A stretch of 36,436 nucleotides of DNA from Herbinix sp. (GCA_028691795.1 JAQUYQ010000013.1:1-36436); one strand, 5' to 3'; positions 7,915 to 16,283 are shown, numbered from the stretch's first letter. Translations and numbers: made by a program. The notes: generated by a model not told the origin, from the sequence alone.

Positions 7915-9600
7915 TTGTTAGTAAGCCTACACGTGAAAAATTTTGCAATTATTAACGAAGTGGAAGTTTATTTTAAGGATCATTTGAACATAATGACCGG
8001 CGAAACCGGAGCAGGTAAATCTATCATCATAGGTTCTGTAAATGCTGCGCTTGGTGCAAAGATTAGTAAGGATATCGTTAGAAACGGTGCAGAATACGCA
8101 CTGGTAGAGTTGGTTTTTGATACAAAGGATGAAGCAGTATTTGAAGCGATGAGAGAACTGGATATCCCGATTGAAGGAGAACAGATCATAATTTCAAGAA
8201 AGATAATGCCGGGCAGAAGTGTTTGTAAAATTAACGGAGAGAATGTAACCGCATCAGCCCTGTCTTCAATTGCAGGACTTTTAATCGATATTCATGGGCA
8301 GCATGAACATCAATCCCTTTTGCATAAACATAAACATATGGAAATTGTAGATCGTTTTGCTAAAGATGAAATAGGAACGATAAAGCAGAAACTGGATCAG
8401 TCGTATAAGGAATATACCAAATTAAAACTTGAATTTGAACAGTCAGGCATAGACGAGGAAAAACGCTTAAGAGAGATTTCTTTTTTAGAATATGAAGTAA
8501 ATGAGATTTTAAGTGCAGCATTGATTACAGGAGAAGATGAAGAACTTGCTGTCAGGTATAAGAAATTATCCAATGCCAATACTATCTCGGAAGGTTTACA
8601 GAATGTTTACCGTTTAACTAGTTATGATGCTTCTTCAGCAGGCGATTTAATTGGACGTGCATTAAGGCAATTATTAAAAATCGTCGAATATGATGAGGTG
8701 ATTAGCGGTTTCTTAGGTCAGATCACAGATCTTGACGGACTTTTGAATGATTTCAACAGAGATCTATCCCAATATATTTCAGATATGGATAAACCTGAAG
8801 AAGAGCTTTTGGAGGTTACAAAACGCCTCGATCTGATAAATCATCTAAAATCAAAATACGGTAATTCCATTGATCAGATTATAAAGTATTGCCATGATTG
8901 TGAAGCAAAGTTAGCAAAGTATCAAGACTATGATGAATATATGACTAAACTTGCAATGTCTCTTTCAGAAGCTGAAATTAAACTTCGGACTTTATCCGAG
9001 CAGTTGTCAGAAATAAGAAAAAGGAAAGCAAAAGAGCTTACAGGAAAGATCAGTGAATCACTGGTAGCTTTAAATTTTCTTGATGTCAGTTTTGATATGA
9101 CCTTTGAGCATACACAGAATTATTCAGCGAACGGGTTTGATGATGGTGAATTTATTATTTCAACCAATCCAGGCGAAGCTATGAAACCTTTATCAAGAAT
9201 AGCTTCTGGAGGCGAACTTTCTAGAATTATGTTAGGAATAAAATCTGTTTTAGCAGATAAAGATGAGATTGAAACTCTCATATTTGATGAAATTGATGTT
9301 GGAATTAGTGGAAGAACCGCACAAAAGGTGTCTGAACAGCTTTCTAATATTGCAAGGCATCATCAGATTATATGTATAACACATTTAGCACAAATTGCTG
9401 CTATGGCAGATTCTCATTATATCATAGAAAAGATGACAGATGGATCATCAACACATACAACGATTAATAAATTATCACAGGATGAAACAATTGACGAATT
9501 ATCTCGCATACTCGGTGGTGCCGAAATTACGGAACGTGTGAAAGAGAATGCAAGAGAGATGAAAGAATTAGCACTAGCTACTAAAAAATACATGTTTTAA
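7915..9600 (+). CDS. recN: DNA repair protein RecN (SMC-like ATPase)
   Basis: RecN is an SMC-type ATPase that acts early at DNA double-strand breaks in recombination repair. The 561-residue length is typical. Seen in the sequence: the N-terminal MLxxLxVKNFAII start, Walker A GETGAGKS (29-36), the conserved DIHGQHEHQSL, a long coiled-coil centre (about 150-370), the ABC signature region ASGGELSRIMLGIK, Walker B TLIFDEIDVGISG and the ICITHLAQIAA switch region. The start is TTG 7915, supported by an AGAGGGA ribosome site and the usual family N-terminus. It is the first gene of the recN-spoIVB-spo0A block common in clostridia. A terminator follows, so spoIVB is transcribed separately. Confidence 0.95.
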   Translation: MLVSLHVKNFAIINEVEVYFKDHLNIMTGETGAGKSIIIGSVNAALGAKISKDIVRNGAEYALVELVFDTKDEAVFEAMRELDIPIEGEQIIISRKIMPGRSVCKINGENVTASALSSIAGLLIDIHGQHEHQSLLHKHKHMEIVDRFAKDEIGTIKQKLDQSYKEYTKLKLEFEQSGIDEEKRLREISFLEYEVNEILSAALITGEDEELAVRYKKLSNANTISEGLQNVYRLTSYDASSAGDLIGRALRQLLKIVEYDEVISGFLGQITDLDGLLNDFNRDLSQYISDMDKPEEELLEVTKRLDLINHLKSKYGNSIDQIIKYCHDCEAKLAKYQDYDEYMTKLAMSLSEAEIKLRTLSEQLSEIRKRKAKELTGKISESLVALNFLDVSFDMTFEHTQNYSANGFDDGEFIISTNPGEAMKPLSRIASGGELSRIMLGIKSVLADKDEIETLIFDEIDVGISGRTAQKVSEQLSNIARHHQIICITHLAQIAAMADSHYIIEKMTDGSSTHTTINKLSQDETIDELSRILGGAEITERVKENAREMKELALATKKYMF

Positions 9601-9627
9601 AAATGAAAAAAAACGAATACTTAATTT

Positions 9628-9661
9628 AAGGATATACAATACTATGTATATCCTTTTTTTA
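9628..9661 (+). terminator. Terminator after recN
   Basis: AAGGATATACA (9628-9638) pairs with TGTATATCCTT (9645-9655) and is followed by a run of T. This is a strong rho-independent terminator. Confidence 0.85.
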
Positions 9662-9663
9662 TT

Positions 9664-9797
9664 ACGCGAAGGCAAAGTGAGTTGACACCAAGCATGCTTG
9701 AGTGGATACGAGCGCGCCCGTGAACCATAAGAAACTAGTGTAGCATGTTTCTTATAGTTCAAGTGAATTGGTTTTGTCAATTCGCTTGTATACGCAA
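9664..9797 (+). repeat. Multi-hairpin intergenic element between recN and spoIVB
   Basis: Several nested inverted repeats fill this gap: the outer, imperfect pair GCG...AAGTGAGTTGACA and TGTCAATTCGCTT...CGC; TGAACCATAAGAAAC (9720-9734) with GTTTCTTATAGTTCA (9747-9761, one mismatch); CAAGCATGCTTG (about 9689-9700); and CAAGTGAATTG (9760-9770) with CAATTCGCTTG (9778-9788). It has local similarity in layout to the 81-bp repeat (GTGAG, a CAAGC-TGCTTG palindrome, then CG-rich sequence and GTGAA). No promoter for spoIVB is obvious inside it. Confidence 0.5.
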
Positions 9798-9842
9798 TCA
9801 TTAAAAGAGATACGCATAGAAAAAATGTTATGAGGTGGATGA

Positions 9843-11126
9843 ATGAGGAGCAAGAGAATATACAGAAGGGTTTTAATTTGCCTTTTTATTGCTAATATAT
9901 TTTTTCTAGGATTTTATTTTTACTACTATTTAGAGAACCATATTCCTGATGAGATAAAGATGAGGGTGGGTCAGCAAGAAAACTTTAATTTTAATATGCC
10001 CTTGCAAGCAAAAATAGAAACGGAAGATGTGGGTGTAATTAGCGTTAATGATTTAAGTGTACCATCGAGTCAAATTAATATTGATATGGCACAGCCGTTT
10101 ACCTTGGAATCCTCCCAAACAGGTAAGTATGATGTAAGTTTAAAGTTATTTGGGATTTTCAAATTTAAGAATATTTCGTTGGATGTTATTGAATCTACTA
10201 AATTAATTCCATGTGGGAATCCAATTGGAATTTATGTGGAAACGGATGGTATCTTAGTTTTAGGAAGTGGAAGAATTACAGGTGAAGACGGTTTAAATTA
10301 TGAACCAATCAGTAACAAATTGAAATCGGGAGATTATATTCTTAAGATAAATGATAAAGAAGTGACCAAAAAAAAGGAATTAATTAGTGAAATACAAAAT
10401 TGTAATGGTAAGGATGTAAATTTATTAGTACGAAGGAACGAAGAAGAATTTACGGTTCGTATTACTCCGGTCAAAACAGTAAGTGGAAGTTATAAAATTG
10501 GTGCTTGGATTAGAGATAATACTCAAGGTATTGGAACATTAACCTTTGTATCAGTAGATGGGCAATTTGGAGCATTAGGTCACGGTATCACAGATATTGA
10601 CACCGGTTTGCTTATGGATGTTAAGGATGGATCTATTTATAAAGCTGAAATTATGTCCATTGTCAAAGGGAAGGAAGGAGAACCCGGAGAATTAATTGGT
10701 ATGATTCGTCAAAGCAGCAAATATAAGATGGGTAGTGTTACAGAAAACACATATCAGGGTATTTTCGGTAATGTAGGAAGCAACTTCAATGATAGTTTTG
10801 ATTCAGAACCATTACAAATTGGATTAAAACAAGAAGTTCAAAAAGGTAAAGCAAAGATTCGATGTACGATTGAAGATAAAATTGAGGATTTTGATATCGA
10901 AATTGTAAGTATTGATATCACTAACAGCAATCATAGCAAAGGAATTGTACTTCGTATAACGGATGAAAGACTACTAAATATGACAGGCGGTATCGTTCAG
11001 GGTATGAGCGGTAGCCCTATTATACAAAATAATAAGATAATTGGTGCGGTTACGCATGTATTTATACAGGATTCAACGAAAGGTTACGGTACTTTTATAG
11101 AAAACATGGTAAATAATTTAGAATAA
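9843..11126 (+). CDS. spoIVB: SpoIVB-type serine protease (family S55), sporulation signalling
   Basis: SpoIVB is made in the forespore, crosses the inner forespore membrane and starts the proteolytic signal that activates pro-sigma-K processing. The 427-residue product has one N-terminal membrane anchor (about 10-30), a PDZ domain (about 120-210, with the SNKLKSGDYILKINDKEV core) and the S55 protease domain. The catalytic histidine is in GALGHGI (H247) and the serine in VQGMSGSPII (S389); an aspartate at 374 (RITDERL) fits the third member. The start is ATG 9843 after AGGTGG. The position between recN and spo0A is the classic arrangement. Expression is expected from forespore sigma factors, but I could not find a convincing sigma-G promoter. 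Confidence 0.93.
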   Translation: MRSKRIYRRVLICLFIANIFFLGFYFYYYLENHIPDEIKMRVGQQENFNFNMPLQAKIETEDVGVISVNDLSVPSSQINIDMAQPFTLESSQTGKYDVSLKLFGIFKFKNISLDVIESTKLIPCGNPIGIYVETDGILVLGSGRITGEDGLNYEPISNKLKSGDYILKINDKEVTKKKELISEIQNCNGKDVNLLVRRNEEEFTVRITPVKTVSGSYKIGAWIRDNTQGIGTLTFVSVDGQFGALGHGITDIDTGLLMDVKDGSIYKAEIMSIVKGKEGEPGELIGMIRQSSKYKMGSVTENTYQGIFGNVGSNFNDSFDSEPLQIGLKQEVQKGKAKIRCTIEDKIEDFDIEIVSIDITNSNHSKGIVLRITDERLLNMTGGIVQGMSGSPIIQNNKIIGAVTHVFIQDSTKGYGTFIENMVNNLE

Positions 11127-11277
11127 GGATATCTTTTGTTATAAAAAATAGTCGACGAAATACCTTAAAAATTAGTACAAATATTTTTAATCTTACAGCA
11201 TATTAACTGTTTAAAATTTCCAATTATACAAAATGTTGTGGTTACACTTTTTTCGTCTAAAAATCTCCTAATATCGC

Positions 11278-11284
11278 TGTCGAA
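11278..11284 (+). promoter_or_regulatory. Candidate 0A box upstream of spo0A
   Basis: TGTCGAA at 11278-11284 matches the core 0A box, the binding site of phosphorylated Spo0A. It lies about 200 bp upstream of the sigma-A promoter at 11485. A single 7-bp match can occur by chance, but its place in the spo0A control region makes autoregulation plausible. The rest of 11127-11676 shows AT-rich sequence without other genes. Confidence 0.45.
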
Positions 11285-11484
11285 TGGTGCGCAAAGAAAC
11301 AATTGATAGTTTTAAATGATATAGATATAATTCATGTATGGCAAAAATTTACAAATAAAATGGAGTGCTAAAGAAGGGAGCATATGGTGGTTCATGTTGT
11401 TTATTGGCTGTTAATGTAAATTATTAATAATAAAAGTCATATTATGTTATCTACTATTTGTACATTATGCTAAATTGATAATTA

Positions 11485-11513
11485 TTGACGCAAAATTATT
11501 GCAGATGTATAAT
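11485..11513 (+). promoter_or_regulatory. Sigma-A promoter of spo0A
   Basis: TTGACG (11485-11490), a 17-bp spacer and TATAAT (11508-11513) form a near-consensus promoter, giving a leader of about 155 nt before spo0A. I looked for a sigma-H promoter (AGGAWWT and GAAT at the right spacing) in the gap and did not find a convincing one. Confidence 0.65.
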
Positions 11514-11676
11514 ATTTATATGAAAATAACATGAAACCCAAAAGGATATGCAAAAATTCACAAAATGGGAAGTGCGAATTCAGACATACCGAAAAAAGTG
11601 TAAAAGTTTACAAAAGGGAATGATATTGGAATTAAGCGGGGAATAATTGATTAATTAGCAATGGAGGTTAAAGTAA

Positions 11677-12483
11677 ATGAGTAAAATTAATGTAGCGATT
11701 GTCGATGACAATGAGAGGATGGTGAATCTACTCGAAGATATTTTAAAAGAGGATTCAGATATCGAAGTAGTGGGTAAGTCAGAAAATGGGATCGATGCCT
11801 TAGATATGATTAAGGAAAAAAAGCCGGATGTAGTATTATTAGATCTAATAATGCCAAAGCTCGATGGGCTTGGGGTTATGGAGAAAGTAAGAAGAGATTC
11901 CGAATTCAAGAAAAATCCTTCTTTTATTGTTATTACAGCTATAGGGCAAGAAGGGGTAACAGAGAATGCTTTTGAGCTGGGAGCAAATTATTACATTATG
12001 AAACCATTTGATAATAATGTGATATTATCAAGAATTAAACAGATTAAGGGTGATTATCACAATAAGTTAATTGATAATCATAGTAGTAAAGTTAGTACAT
12101 ACGAGAATAAAAGTGCATATATCGAAAGAAATTTAGAGTCTGATGTTACCAATATAATTCATGAAATAGGTGTTCCAGCACATATTAAAGGTTATCAGTA
12201 CTTACGAGATGCAATTATGATGTCAGTAAATGATGCTGAGATGCTTAATTCAATAACTAAATTGTTATATCCCTCAATTGCAAAGCGTCATAAGACAACG
12301 CCAAGCAGAGTCGAAAGAGCAATACGCCATGCGATTGAAGTTGCATGGAGCAGAGGTAAAATGGATACGATAGATGAATTATTCGGATATACGGTCAGCA
12401 ATGGGAAAGGAAAGCCTACAAACTCTGAATTTGTAGCGTTAATCGCTGATAAAATCCGTTTAGAATATAAATTAAGGTCATAA
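11677..12483 (+). CDS. spo0A: Stage 0 sporulation protein A, master response regulator
   Basis: Spo0A is the phosphorylation-controlled transcription factor that commits the cell to sporulation. The 268-residue product has an N-terminal receiver domain with the acidic pair D10-D11, the phosphoacceptor D56 in [11 protein letters not shown], the switch threonine and the conserved lysine in YIMKPFD. The C-terminal DNA-binding domain begins near residue 155 and includes [15 protein letters not shown] and the recognition helix region [21 protein letters not shown] 11677 has a good ribosome site (ATGGAGG). Clostridia usually lack the Spo0F/Spo0B relay and phosphorylate Spo0A directly by orphan kinases; no such kinase is adjacent here. 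A terminator follows. Confidence 0.97.
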   Translation: MSKINVAIVDDNERMVNLLEDILKEDSDIEVVGKSENGIDALDMIKEKKPDVVLLDLIMPKLDGLGVMEKVRRDSEFKKNPSFIVITAIGQEGVTENAFELGANYYIMKPFDNNVILSRIKQIKGDYHNKLIDNHSSKVSTYENKSAYIERNLESDVTNIIHEIGVPAHIKGYQYLRDAIMMSVNDAEMLNSITKLLYPSIAKRHKTTPSRVERAIRHAIEVAWSRGKMDTIDELFGYTVSNGKGKPTNSEFVALIADKIRLEYKLRS

Positions 12484-12501
12484 TAGATATTGTAAATATA
12501 G

Positions 12502-12545
12502 ATAAGGACATCCTGTTAAGTTAAAACTCAGTATGTCCTTATTTT
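12502..12545 (+). terminator. Terminator after spo0A
   Basis: ATAAGGACAT (12502-12511) pairs with ATGTCCTTAT (12533-12542), followed by TTTTAT. It separates spo0A from the coat-related genes. Confidence 0.7.
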
Positions 12546-12661
12546 ATCTTTAGAAAACAAAGATACGAATTTGTATTAAAATTATACTAATATTAAATGT
12601 ATATCTTTTGATGTTAATAGATACAATAATTCCGTATGAAAAAAGAAAGGAGAACAGTATC

Positions 12662-12847
12662 ATGACTAATTTAAGTGAAGTAGAATTACAACATGTAAGA
12701 CACTTATTACAATTTGGGGAAGCTGATATCGAAAAGTTTAATAATTATGCTCAGAATTCTCAGGATGAAAATGTTAAACATTTTTTTGAAAAATCAGCAC
12801 AATCCTGTGAAAAGAACAGACAGACTATTTTACAATTCTTACAATAG
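12662..12847 (+). CDS. Small helical protein, probably spore-coat related
   Basis: This 61-residue protein appears to form two helices: LSEVELQHVRHLLQF and a second amphipathic helix containing KHFFEKSAQSCEKNRQTIL. The pattern resembles half of a ferritin-like hairpin as in CotF-related proteins. I chose ATG 12662 because AAAGGAG lies just upstream; the longer reading from 12608 has no ribosome site. It ends 10 bp before a CotF-like gene and is probably co-transcribed with it. The coat role is inferred from that neighbour and from the fold pattern; a sure family name is not possible. Confidence 0.6.
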   Translation: MTNLSEVELQHVRHLLQFGEADIEKFNNYAQNSQDENVKHFFEKSAQSCEKNRQTILQFLQ

Positions 12848-12857
12848 GAGGCATATT

Positions 12858-13199
12858 ATGATGAAGGAAAAAGCAATGGTTTCAGATGCATTGAATACAA
12901 TAAATTCAGGCATGAAAACCTATACAGATATGATATCTCAGACAGAAAACCAGTTATTAAGAAGCACATTGCAACAAATGAGAAATGAAGCGGAACAATC
13001 ACAATATGAACTTTATACAATTGCAAAAAATAAGAATTATTATCAACCGGCAGGACAAGCTTCACAAAATGAAATCAATAATTTGAAATCAACATTCTCA
13101 AGCGAAACTGGCGGGGCAGGAAGTACTGGAATGTCAGGTATGGCAGGAGGCAATAGCGGATCTTCAATGTCAGCAAGTATAGGAAGCAACCAGATGTAA
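12858..13199 (+). CDS. CotF-like spore coat protein with Gly/Ser/Met-rich tail
   Basis: The 113-residue product has an N-terminal CotF-type helical pair (about 5-80), with the typical elements TYTDMISQTENQLLRSTLQQ and a segment ending in a tyrosine-rich YYQPAGQAS, as in coat F proteins. A low-complexity glycine, serine and methionine tail makes up the last 30 residues. ATG 12858 follows an excellent AGGAGG (12846-12851); a second ATG is directly next to it. Coat F family proteins are found in the spore coat of bacilli and clostridia. Closeness to spo0A agrees with a sporulation role but does not prove it. The tail ends abruptly, and a further short Gly/Ser-rich frame lies 14 bp downstream. 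Confidence 0.75.
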   Translation: MMKEKAMVSDALNTINSGMKTYTDMISQTENQLLRSTLQQMRNEAEQSQYELYTIAKNKNYYQPAGQASQNEINNLKSTFSSETGGAGSTGMSGMAGGNSGSSMSASIGSNQM

Positions 13200-13213
13200 G
13201 GTAGCAGTCTACA

Positions 13214-13294
13214 ATGACAGGAAGTACTGGCAGTATTGGTTCATCCGATGGTATACTGGGCAGTTCCATTAGTGCAGATGATTTTGTTGTCTAA
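13214..13294 (+). CDS. Short Gly/Ser-rich open frame after the coat gene (uncertain)
   Basis: ATG 13214 opens a 26-codon frame rich in glycine, serine and threonine, with the same style as the tail of the preceding coat protein (GSTG, GSS) but in another frame. No clear ribosome site precedes it. It may be the remains of a longer coat-protein tail that was cut by a frameshift or stop, or chance. Confidence 0.25.
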   Translation: MTGSTGSIGSSDGILGSSISADDFVV

Positions 13295-13303
13295 ATAAGA
13301 TAT

Positions 13304-13345
13304 TCATATAATCCAAGGTATTTCCATCCCTTGGATTACATATGA
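13304..13345 (+). terminator. Hairpin after the coat genes
   Basis: TCATATAATCCAAGG (13304-13318 approximately) pairs with CCTTGGATTACATATGA (to 13345), with a two-base bulge. No T run follows directly, so it may act as a weak or mRNA 3'-end-stabilising hairpin. Confidence 0.5.
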
Positions 13346-13436
13346 AAATAATATTTCAAAAATGCACAAAAAAATAATATTTTTAAAATAAATTATAAAC
13401 ATATTCATAATATTATAGAAATAAAAAATAAAGCTC

Positions 13437-13465
13437 TTGATATTTTAACTTAAATTAGGTAAAAT
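13437..13465 (+). promoter_or_regulatory. Promoter of gapA
   Basis: TTGATA (13437-13442), a 17-bp spacer and TAAAAT (13460-13465) form a good sigma-A promoter. The transcript leader would be about 165 nt and contain the inverted repeat at 13510-13566 and the palindrome at 13586-13599. Confidence 0.6.
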
Positions 13466-13509
13466 AAATCTGCATTGAGAATTTTTTGTCAATGTTACCA
13501 AGTTATATA

Positions 13510-13566
13510 CAAGTGAATTGAAAAATAAGTAAATGAGTATGCTGTTTCACTATTAGAATTCACTTG
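13510..13566 (+). repeat. CAAGTGAATT inverted repeat in the gapA leader
   Basis: CAAGTGAATT (13510-13519) and AATTCACTTG (13557-13566) are perfect 10-bp inverted repeats with a 37-bp loop. The same stem sequence occurs in other intergenic regions at about 7804, 9760 and 23926. Confidence 0.6.
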
Positions 13567-13585
13567 TTATGAATTTAATTAATTG

Positions 13586-13599
13586 CTGCCAATTGGCAG
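13586..13599. promoter_or_regulatory. 14-bp perfect palindrome before gapA
   Basis: CTGCCAATTGGCAG reads the same on both strands and ends about 35 bp before the gapA ribosome site. It could be a repressor site acting on elongation or a small mRNA hairpin. No regulator gene is next to gapA, so the partner is unknown. Confidence 0.45.
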
Positions 13600-13636
13600 T
13601 AAATTATAAATTTAAACAATTAGGAGGAATATTATC

Positions 13637-14650
13637 ATGGCAGTAAAAGTAGCAATTAATGGTTTTGGACGTATCGGCCGTCTTGCATTCAGACAGATGT
13701 TCGGCGCAGAAGGTTATGAAGTAGTAGCAATTAATGATTTGACAGATGCTAAGATGTTAGCGCACTTATTAAAATACGATTCCGCACAGGGAAGATATGC
13801 TAAGGCTGATACAGTAGTAGCAAAAGAGAGTTCTATCGTAGTTGATGGAAAAGAGATCCAGATCTATGCACAGAGAAATCCTGCTGACTTACCTTGGGGT
13901 GAGTTAGGCGTAGACGTAGTTCTTGAGTGTACCGGTTTCTTTGTATCAAAAGCTAAATCTCAGGCTCATATCGATGCAGGTGCTAAAAAAGTTGTTATTT
14001 CCGCTCCAGCTGGCGATGATCTTCCTACAGTAGTATTCAGCGTTAATGAAAATACATTAAAGTCAACTGATACTATCATCTCAGCAGCATCTTGTACAAC
14101 AAACTGTTTAGCTCCTATGGCTGACACATTAAATAAATTAGCTCCTGTAGAAAAAGGATTTATGACTACAATTCATGCTTACACAGGTGATCAGATGACA
14201 TTAGATGGCCCTCATGCTAAAGGTGATTTAAGAAGAGCACGTGCAGCTGCACAGAACATCGTTCCAAACTCCACAGGTGCTGCTAAGGCTATTGGTCTTG
14301 TTGTTCCTGAATTAGCTGGTAAGTTAGATGGTGCTGCACAGAGAGTACCTGTTCCGACAGGTTCTATCACTGAGTTAGTTGCAGTTGTTAACGGTAAAGT
14401 ATCTAAGGCAGATATTAATGCAGCTATGAAAGCAGCATCAAGCGCTTCCTTTGGATATACAGAAGATGAGATCGTATCTTCTGACGTTATCGGTATCACT
14501 TATGGTTCATTATTCGATGGAACACAGACTAAGGTTACAGACCTTGGAAATGGCCAAACTTTAGTTAAAGTTGTTTCCTGGTATGACAATGAGAATTCAT
14601 ACACAAGCCAGATGGTTAGAACAATTAAATACTTTGCTGAATTAGCATAA
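13637..14650 (+). CDS. gapA: Glyceraldehyde-3-phosphate dehydrogenase
   Basis: The enzyme oxidises glyceraldehyde 3-phosphate to 1,3-bisphosphoglycerate with NAD+ in glycolysis. The 337-residue product has the N-terminal Rossmann motif NGFGRIGR (8-15), an aspartate at 34 (INDLTD) typical of NAD preference, the catalytic C153 in [13 protein letters not shown]180 in MTTIHAYT, and the conserved C-terminal [18 protein letters not shown] 13637 follows AGGAGG. The gene ends with its own terminator, so pgk is at least partly independent, although the order gapA-pgk-tpiA-gpmI is an evident glycolytic cluster. Codon choice looks more regular than in the neighbours, as expected for a highly expressed gene. 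Confidence 0.97.
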   Translation: MAVKVAINGFGRIGRLAFRQMFGAEGYEVVAINDLTDAKMLAHLLKYDSAQGRYAKADTVVAKESSIVVDGKEIQIYAQRNPADLPWGELGVDVVLECTGFFVSKAKSQAHIDAGAKKVVISAPAGDDLPTVVFSVNENTLKSTDTIISAASCTTNCLAPMADTLNKLAPVEKGFMTTIHAYTGDQMTLDGPHAKGDLRRARAAAQNIVPNSTGAAKAIGLVVPELAGKLDGAAQRVPVPTGSITELVAVVNGKVSKADINAAMKAASSASFGYTEDEIVSSDVIGITYGSLFDGTQTKVTDLGNGQTLVKVVSWYDNENSYTSQMVRTIKYFAELA

Positions 14651-14684
14651 TCAGATATTTTAATATGCTTAATTGATCCATCAT

Positions 14685-14714
14685 GGGTCCGGGCTTTTTG
14701 GGCCGGGCCCTTTT
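14685..14714 (+). terminator. Terminator after gapA
   Basis: GGGTCCGG (14685-14692) pairs with CCGGGCCC (14703-14710, one G-U pair) and is followed by TTTTATT. It is a compact GC-rich terminator. Confidence 0.85.
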
Positions 14715-14794
14715 ATTCATTGCGATGTTTATAAATGCATGAAATATGATAGAAGATAAGAATGTAACATAGCATAAATTTCCTAAAATAAAAT

Positions 14795-14875
14795 ATGATG
14801 AGAACGTAGTGAGCATATGCAAGCTTGCTTGCAATAGGCGATCGGAGTGAATAGATTAAGGACGAAGTCCATAAT
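14795..14875 (+). repeat. 81-bp repeat, copy B (pgk leader, first of tandem pair)
   Basis: This unit is 81 bp long and directly abuts copy C. Compared with copy A it has changes at four positions, including ATTAAGGAC for ATTATGGAC, which removes the ATG in the terminal hairpin. No ribosome site follows it. Confidence 0.85.
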
Positions 14876-14956
14876 ATGATGAGAACGTAGTGAGCAAATG
14901 CAAGCTTGCTTGCAATAGGCGATCGGAGTGAAGAGATTATGGACGAAGTCCATAAT
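14876..14956 (+). repeat. 81-bp repeat, copy C (pgk leader, second of tandem pair)
   Basis: This copy starts exactly where copy B ends. It ends 5-6 bp before the AAGGAG ribosome site of pgk, which is the same spacing as copy A before cadC. The terminal ATTATGGAC-GAA-GTCCATAAT hairpin is intact and includes an ATG that opens a 13-codon frame ending inside the start of pgk (stop TAA 14978-14980). Confidence 0.85.
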
Positions 14957-14973
14957 ATAAAAAGGAGAAATAT

Positions 14974-16164
14974 ATGTTAAATAAAAAATCAGTTGATGAT
15001 ATCAATGTAAAAGGTAAAAAAGTTTTAGTAAGATGTGATTTTAATGTTCCGTTGCAGGAAGGCAAAATAACAGACGAAAATCGTCTGGTACAGGCACTTC
15101 CTACAATTCAGAAATTAATTAAAGATGGCGGCAAGGTTATTCTCTGTTCTCATTTAGGTAAACCGAAGGGTGAACCGAAGCCGGAATTATCTTTGGCACC
15201 GGTTGCAGTAAGATTAGCTGAACTGTTAGGACAAGAAGTAAAGTTTGCAAAGGATGATAACGTTGTTGGCGAGAACGCTAAAGCAGCGGTTGCAGCTATG
15301 AAAGACGGTGAGGTAGTTCTTCTTGAGAATACTCGTTACAGAGCAGAAGAGACAAAGAATGGTGAAGCATTCAGTAAAGAATTAGCTTCCTTAGCGGATG
15401 TCTTTGTAAATGATGCATTTGGTACTGCACACAGAGCACATTGTTCCAACGTAGGTGTTACCCAGTTTGTTGATACAGCAGTAGTTGGTTACTTAATGCA
15501 GAAGGAAATTGATTTCCTTGGAAATGCAGTAAATAACCCGAAGAGACCTTTCGTTGCTATCCTAGGCGGATCCAAAGTATCCAGTAAAATTTCTGTTATC
15601 GAGAATCTTCTTGATAAAGTTGATACTTTAATCATCGGTGGTGGTATGGCTTATACCTTTCTTAAGGCGATTGGCAAAGAAACAGGTAAGTCTTTATTAG
15701 AGCCTGATTACCTTGATTACGCTAAGAAAATGCTTGATAAGGCACAAGAAAAAGGCGTTAAGATGTTAATTCCTGTTGATAACGTAGTTGCACAGGAATT
15801 CAGCAACGATGCACCTTTCAAGACGGTTGGACAGGATATCGAAGAAGGATACCTTGGACTTGATATCGGCGAAGAAACCTGCAAGATATATACAGAGGCT
15901 ATCAAAGATGCAAAGACTGTTGTTTGGAATGGACCGATGGGTGTATTCGAAATGTCTAACTTTGCAAAAGGTACTATTGCTATTGCTAAAGCACTTTCCG
16001 AAATCGATGCTACAACAATTATCGGTGGTGGTGACTCTGCAGCAGCTGTTAATATCCTTGGCTTCGGCGATAAGATGTCACATATTTCTACAGGTGGTGG
16101 AGCATCCCTTGAATTCTTAGAGGGCAAAGAACTCCCTGGTGTAGCAGCAGCTAACGATAAATAA
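14974..16164 (+). CDS. pgk: Phosphoglycerate kinase
   Basis: The enzyme transfers phosphate from 1,3-bisphosphoglycerate to ADP, the first ATP-forming step of glycolysis. The 396-residue product has the N-terminal substrate-binding RCDFNVPL, the basic patch HLGKP, the VLLENTRYR segment, the hinge and nucleotide-binding GGSKVSSKI and the C-terminal GGGDSAAAV and [13 protein letters not shown] motifs. ATG 14974 is preceded by AAGGAG. The leader contains two tandem 81-bp repeats, and the preceding short frame from copy C overlaps the start codon. The next gene is tpiA. Confidence 0.97.
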   Translation: MLNKKSVDDINVKGKKVLVRCDFNVPLQEGKITDENRLVQALPTIQKLIKDGGKVILCSHLGKPKGEPKPELSLAPVAVRLAELLGQEVKFAKDDNVVGENAKAAVAAMKDGEVVLLENTRYRAEETKNGEAFSKELASLADVFVNDAFGTAHRAHCSNVGVTQFVDTAVVGYLMQKEIDFLGNAVNNPKRPFVAILGGSKVSSKISVIENLLDKVDTLIIGGGMAYTFLKAIGKETGKSLLEPDYLDYAKKMLDKAQEKGVKMLIPVDNVVAQEFSNDAPFKTVGQDIEEGYLGLDIGEETCKIYTEAIKDAKTVVWNGPMGVFEMSNFAKGTIAIAKALSEIDATTIIGGGDSAAAVNILGFGDKMSHISTGGGASLEFLEGKELPGVAAANDK

Positions 16165-16194
16165 TTTGTGACTATTTAAATAATAATTATTAGA

Positions 16195-16283
16195 TATAGC
16201 AAGCTTTTTCAAATACATGTCATGGCTGATATAAGCAACAAAATAACATTTTTACAGCCTCAATGTTAAAAAGGCTTGCTATA
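16195..16283 (+). repeat. Inverted repeat between pgk and tpiA
   Basis: TATAGCAAGC (16195-16204) and GCTTGCTATA (16274-16283) are perfect 10-bp inverted repeats, extended inward by T-rich and A-rich sequence. It fills most of the pgk-tpiA gap. It may stabilise or separate the mRNAs; there is no T run after the right arm. Confidence 0.5.

Noticed and set aside
9788..9821. Possible sigma-G promoter of spoIVB (GTATA and CATAGAA)
   Set aside because: The spacing of 22 bp is too long for sigma-G (about 17-18 bp) and the -10 match is incomplete.
11540..11621. Possible sigma-H promoter before spo0A (AAAGGATAT or AGGGAAT with a GAAT downstream)
   Set aside because: The distances between the boxes do not fit the 12-14 bp spacing of sigma-H promoters.
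15717..16127. 136-codon open frame on the - strand inside pgk
   Set aside because: It is a shadow of the highly biased pgk codons with no ribosome site or family match.
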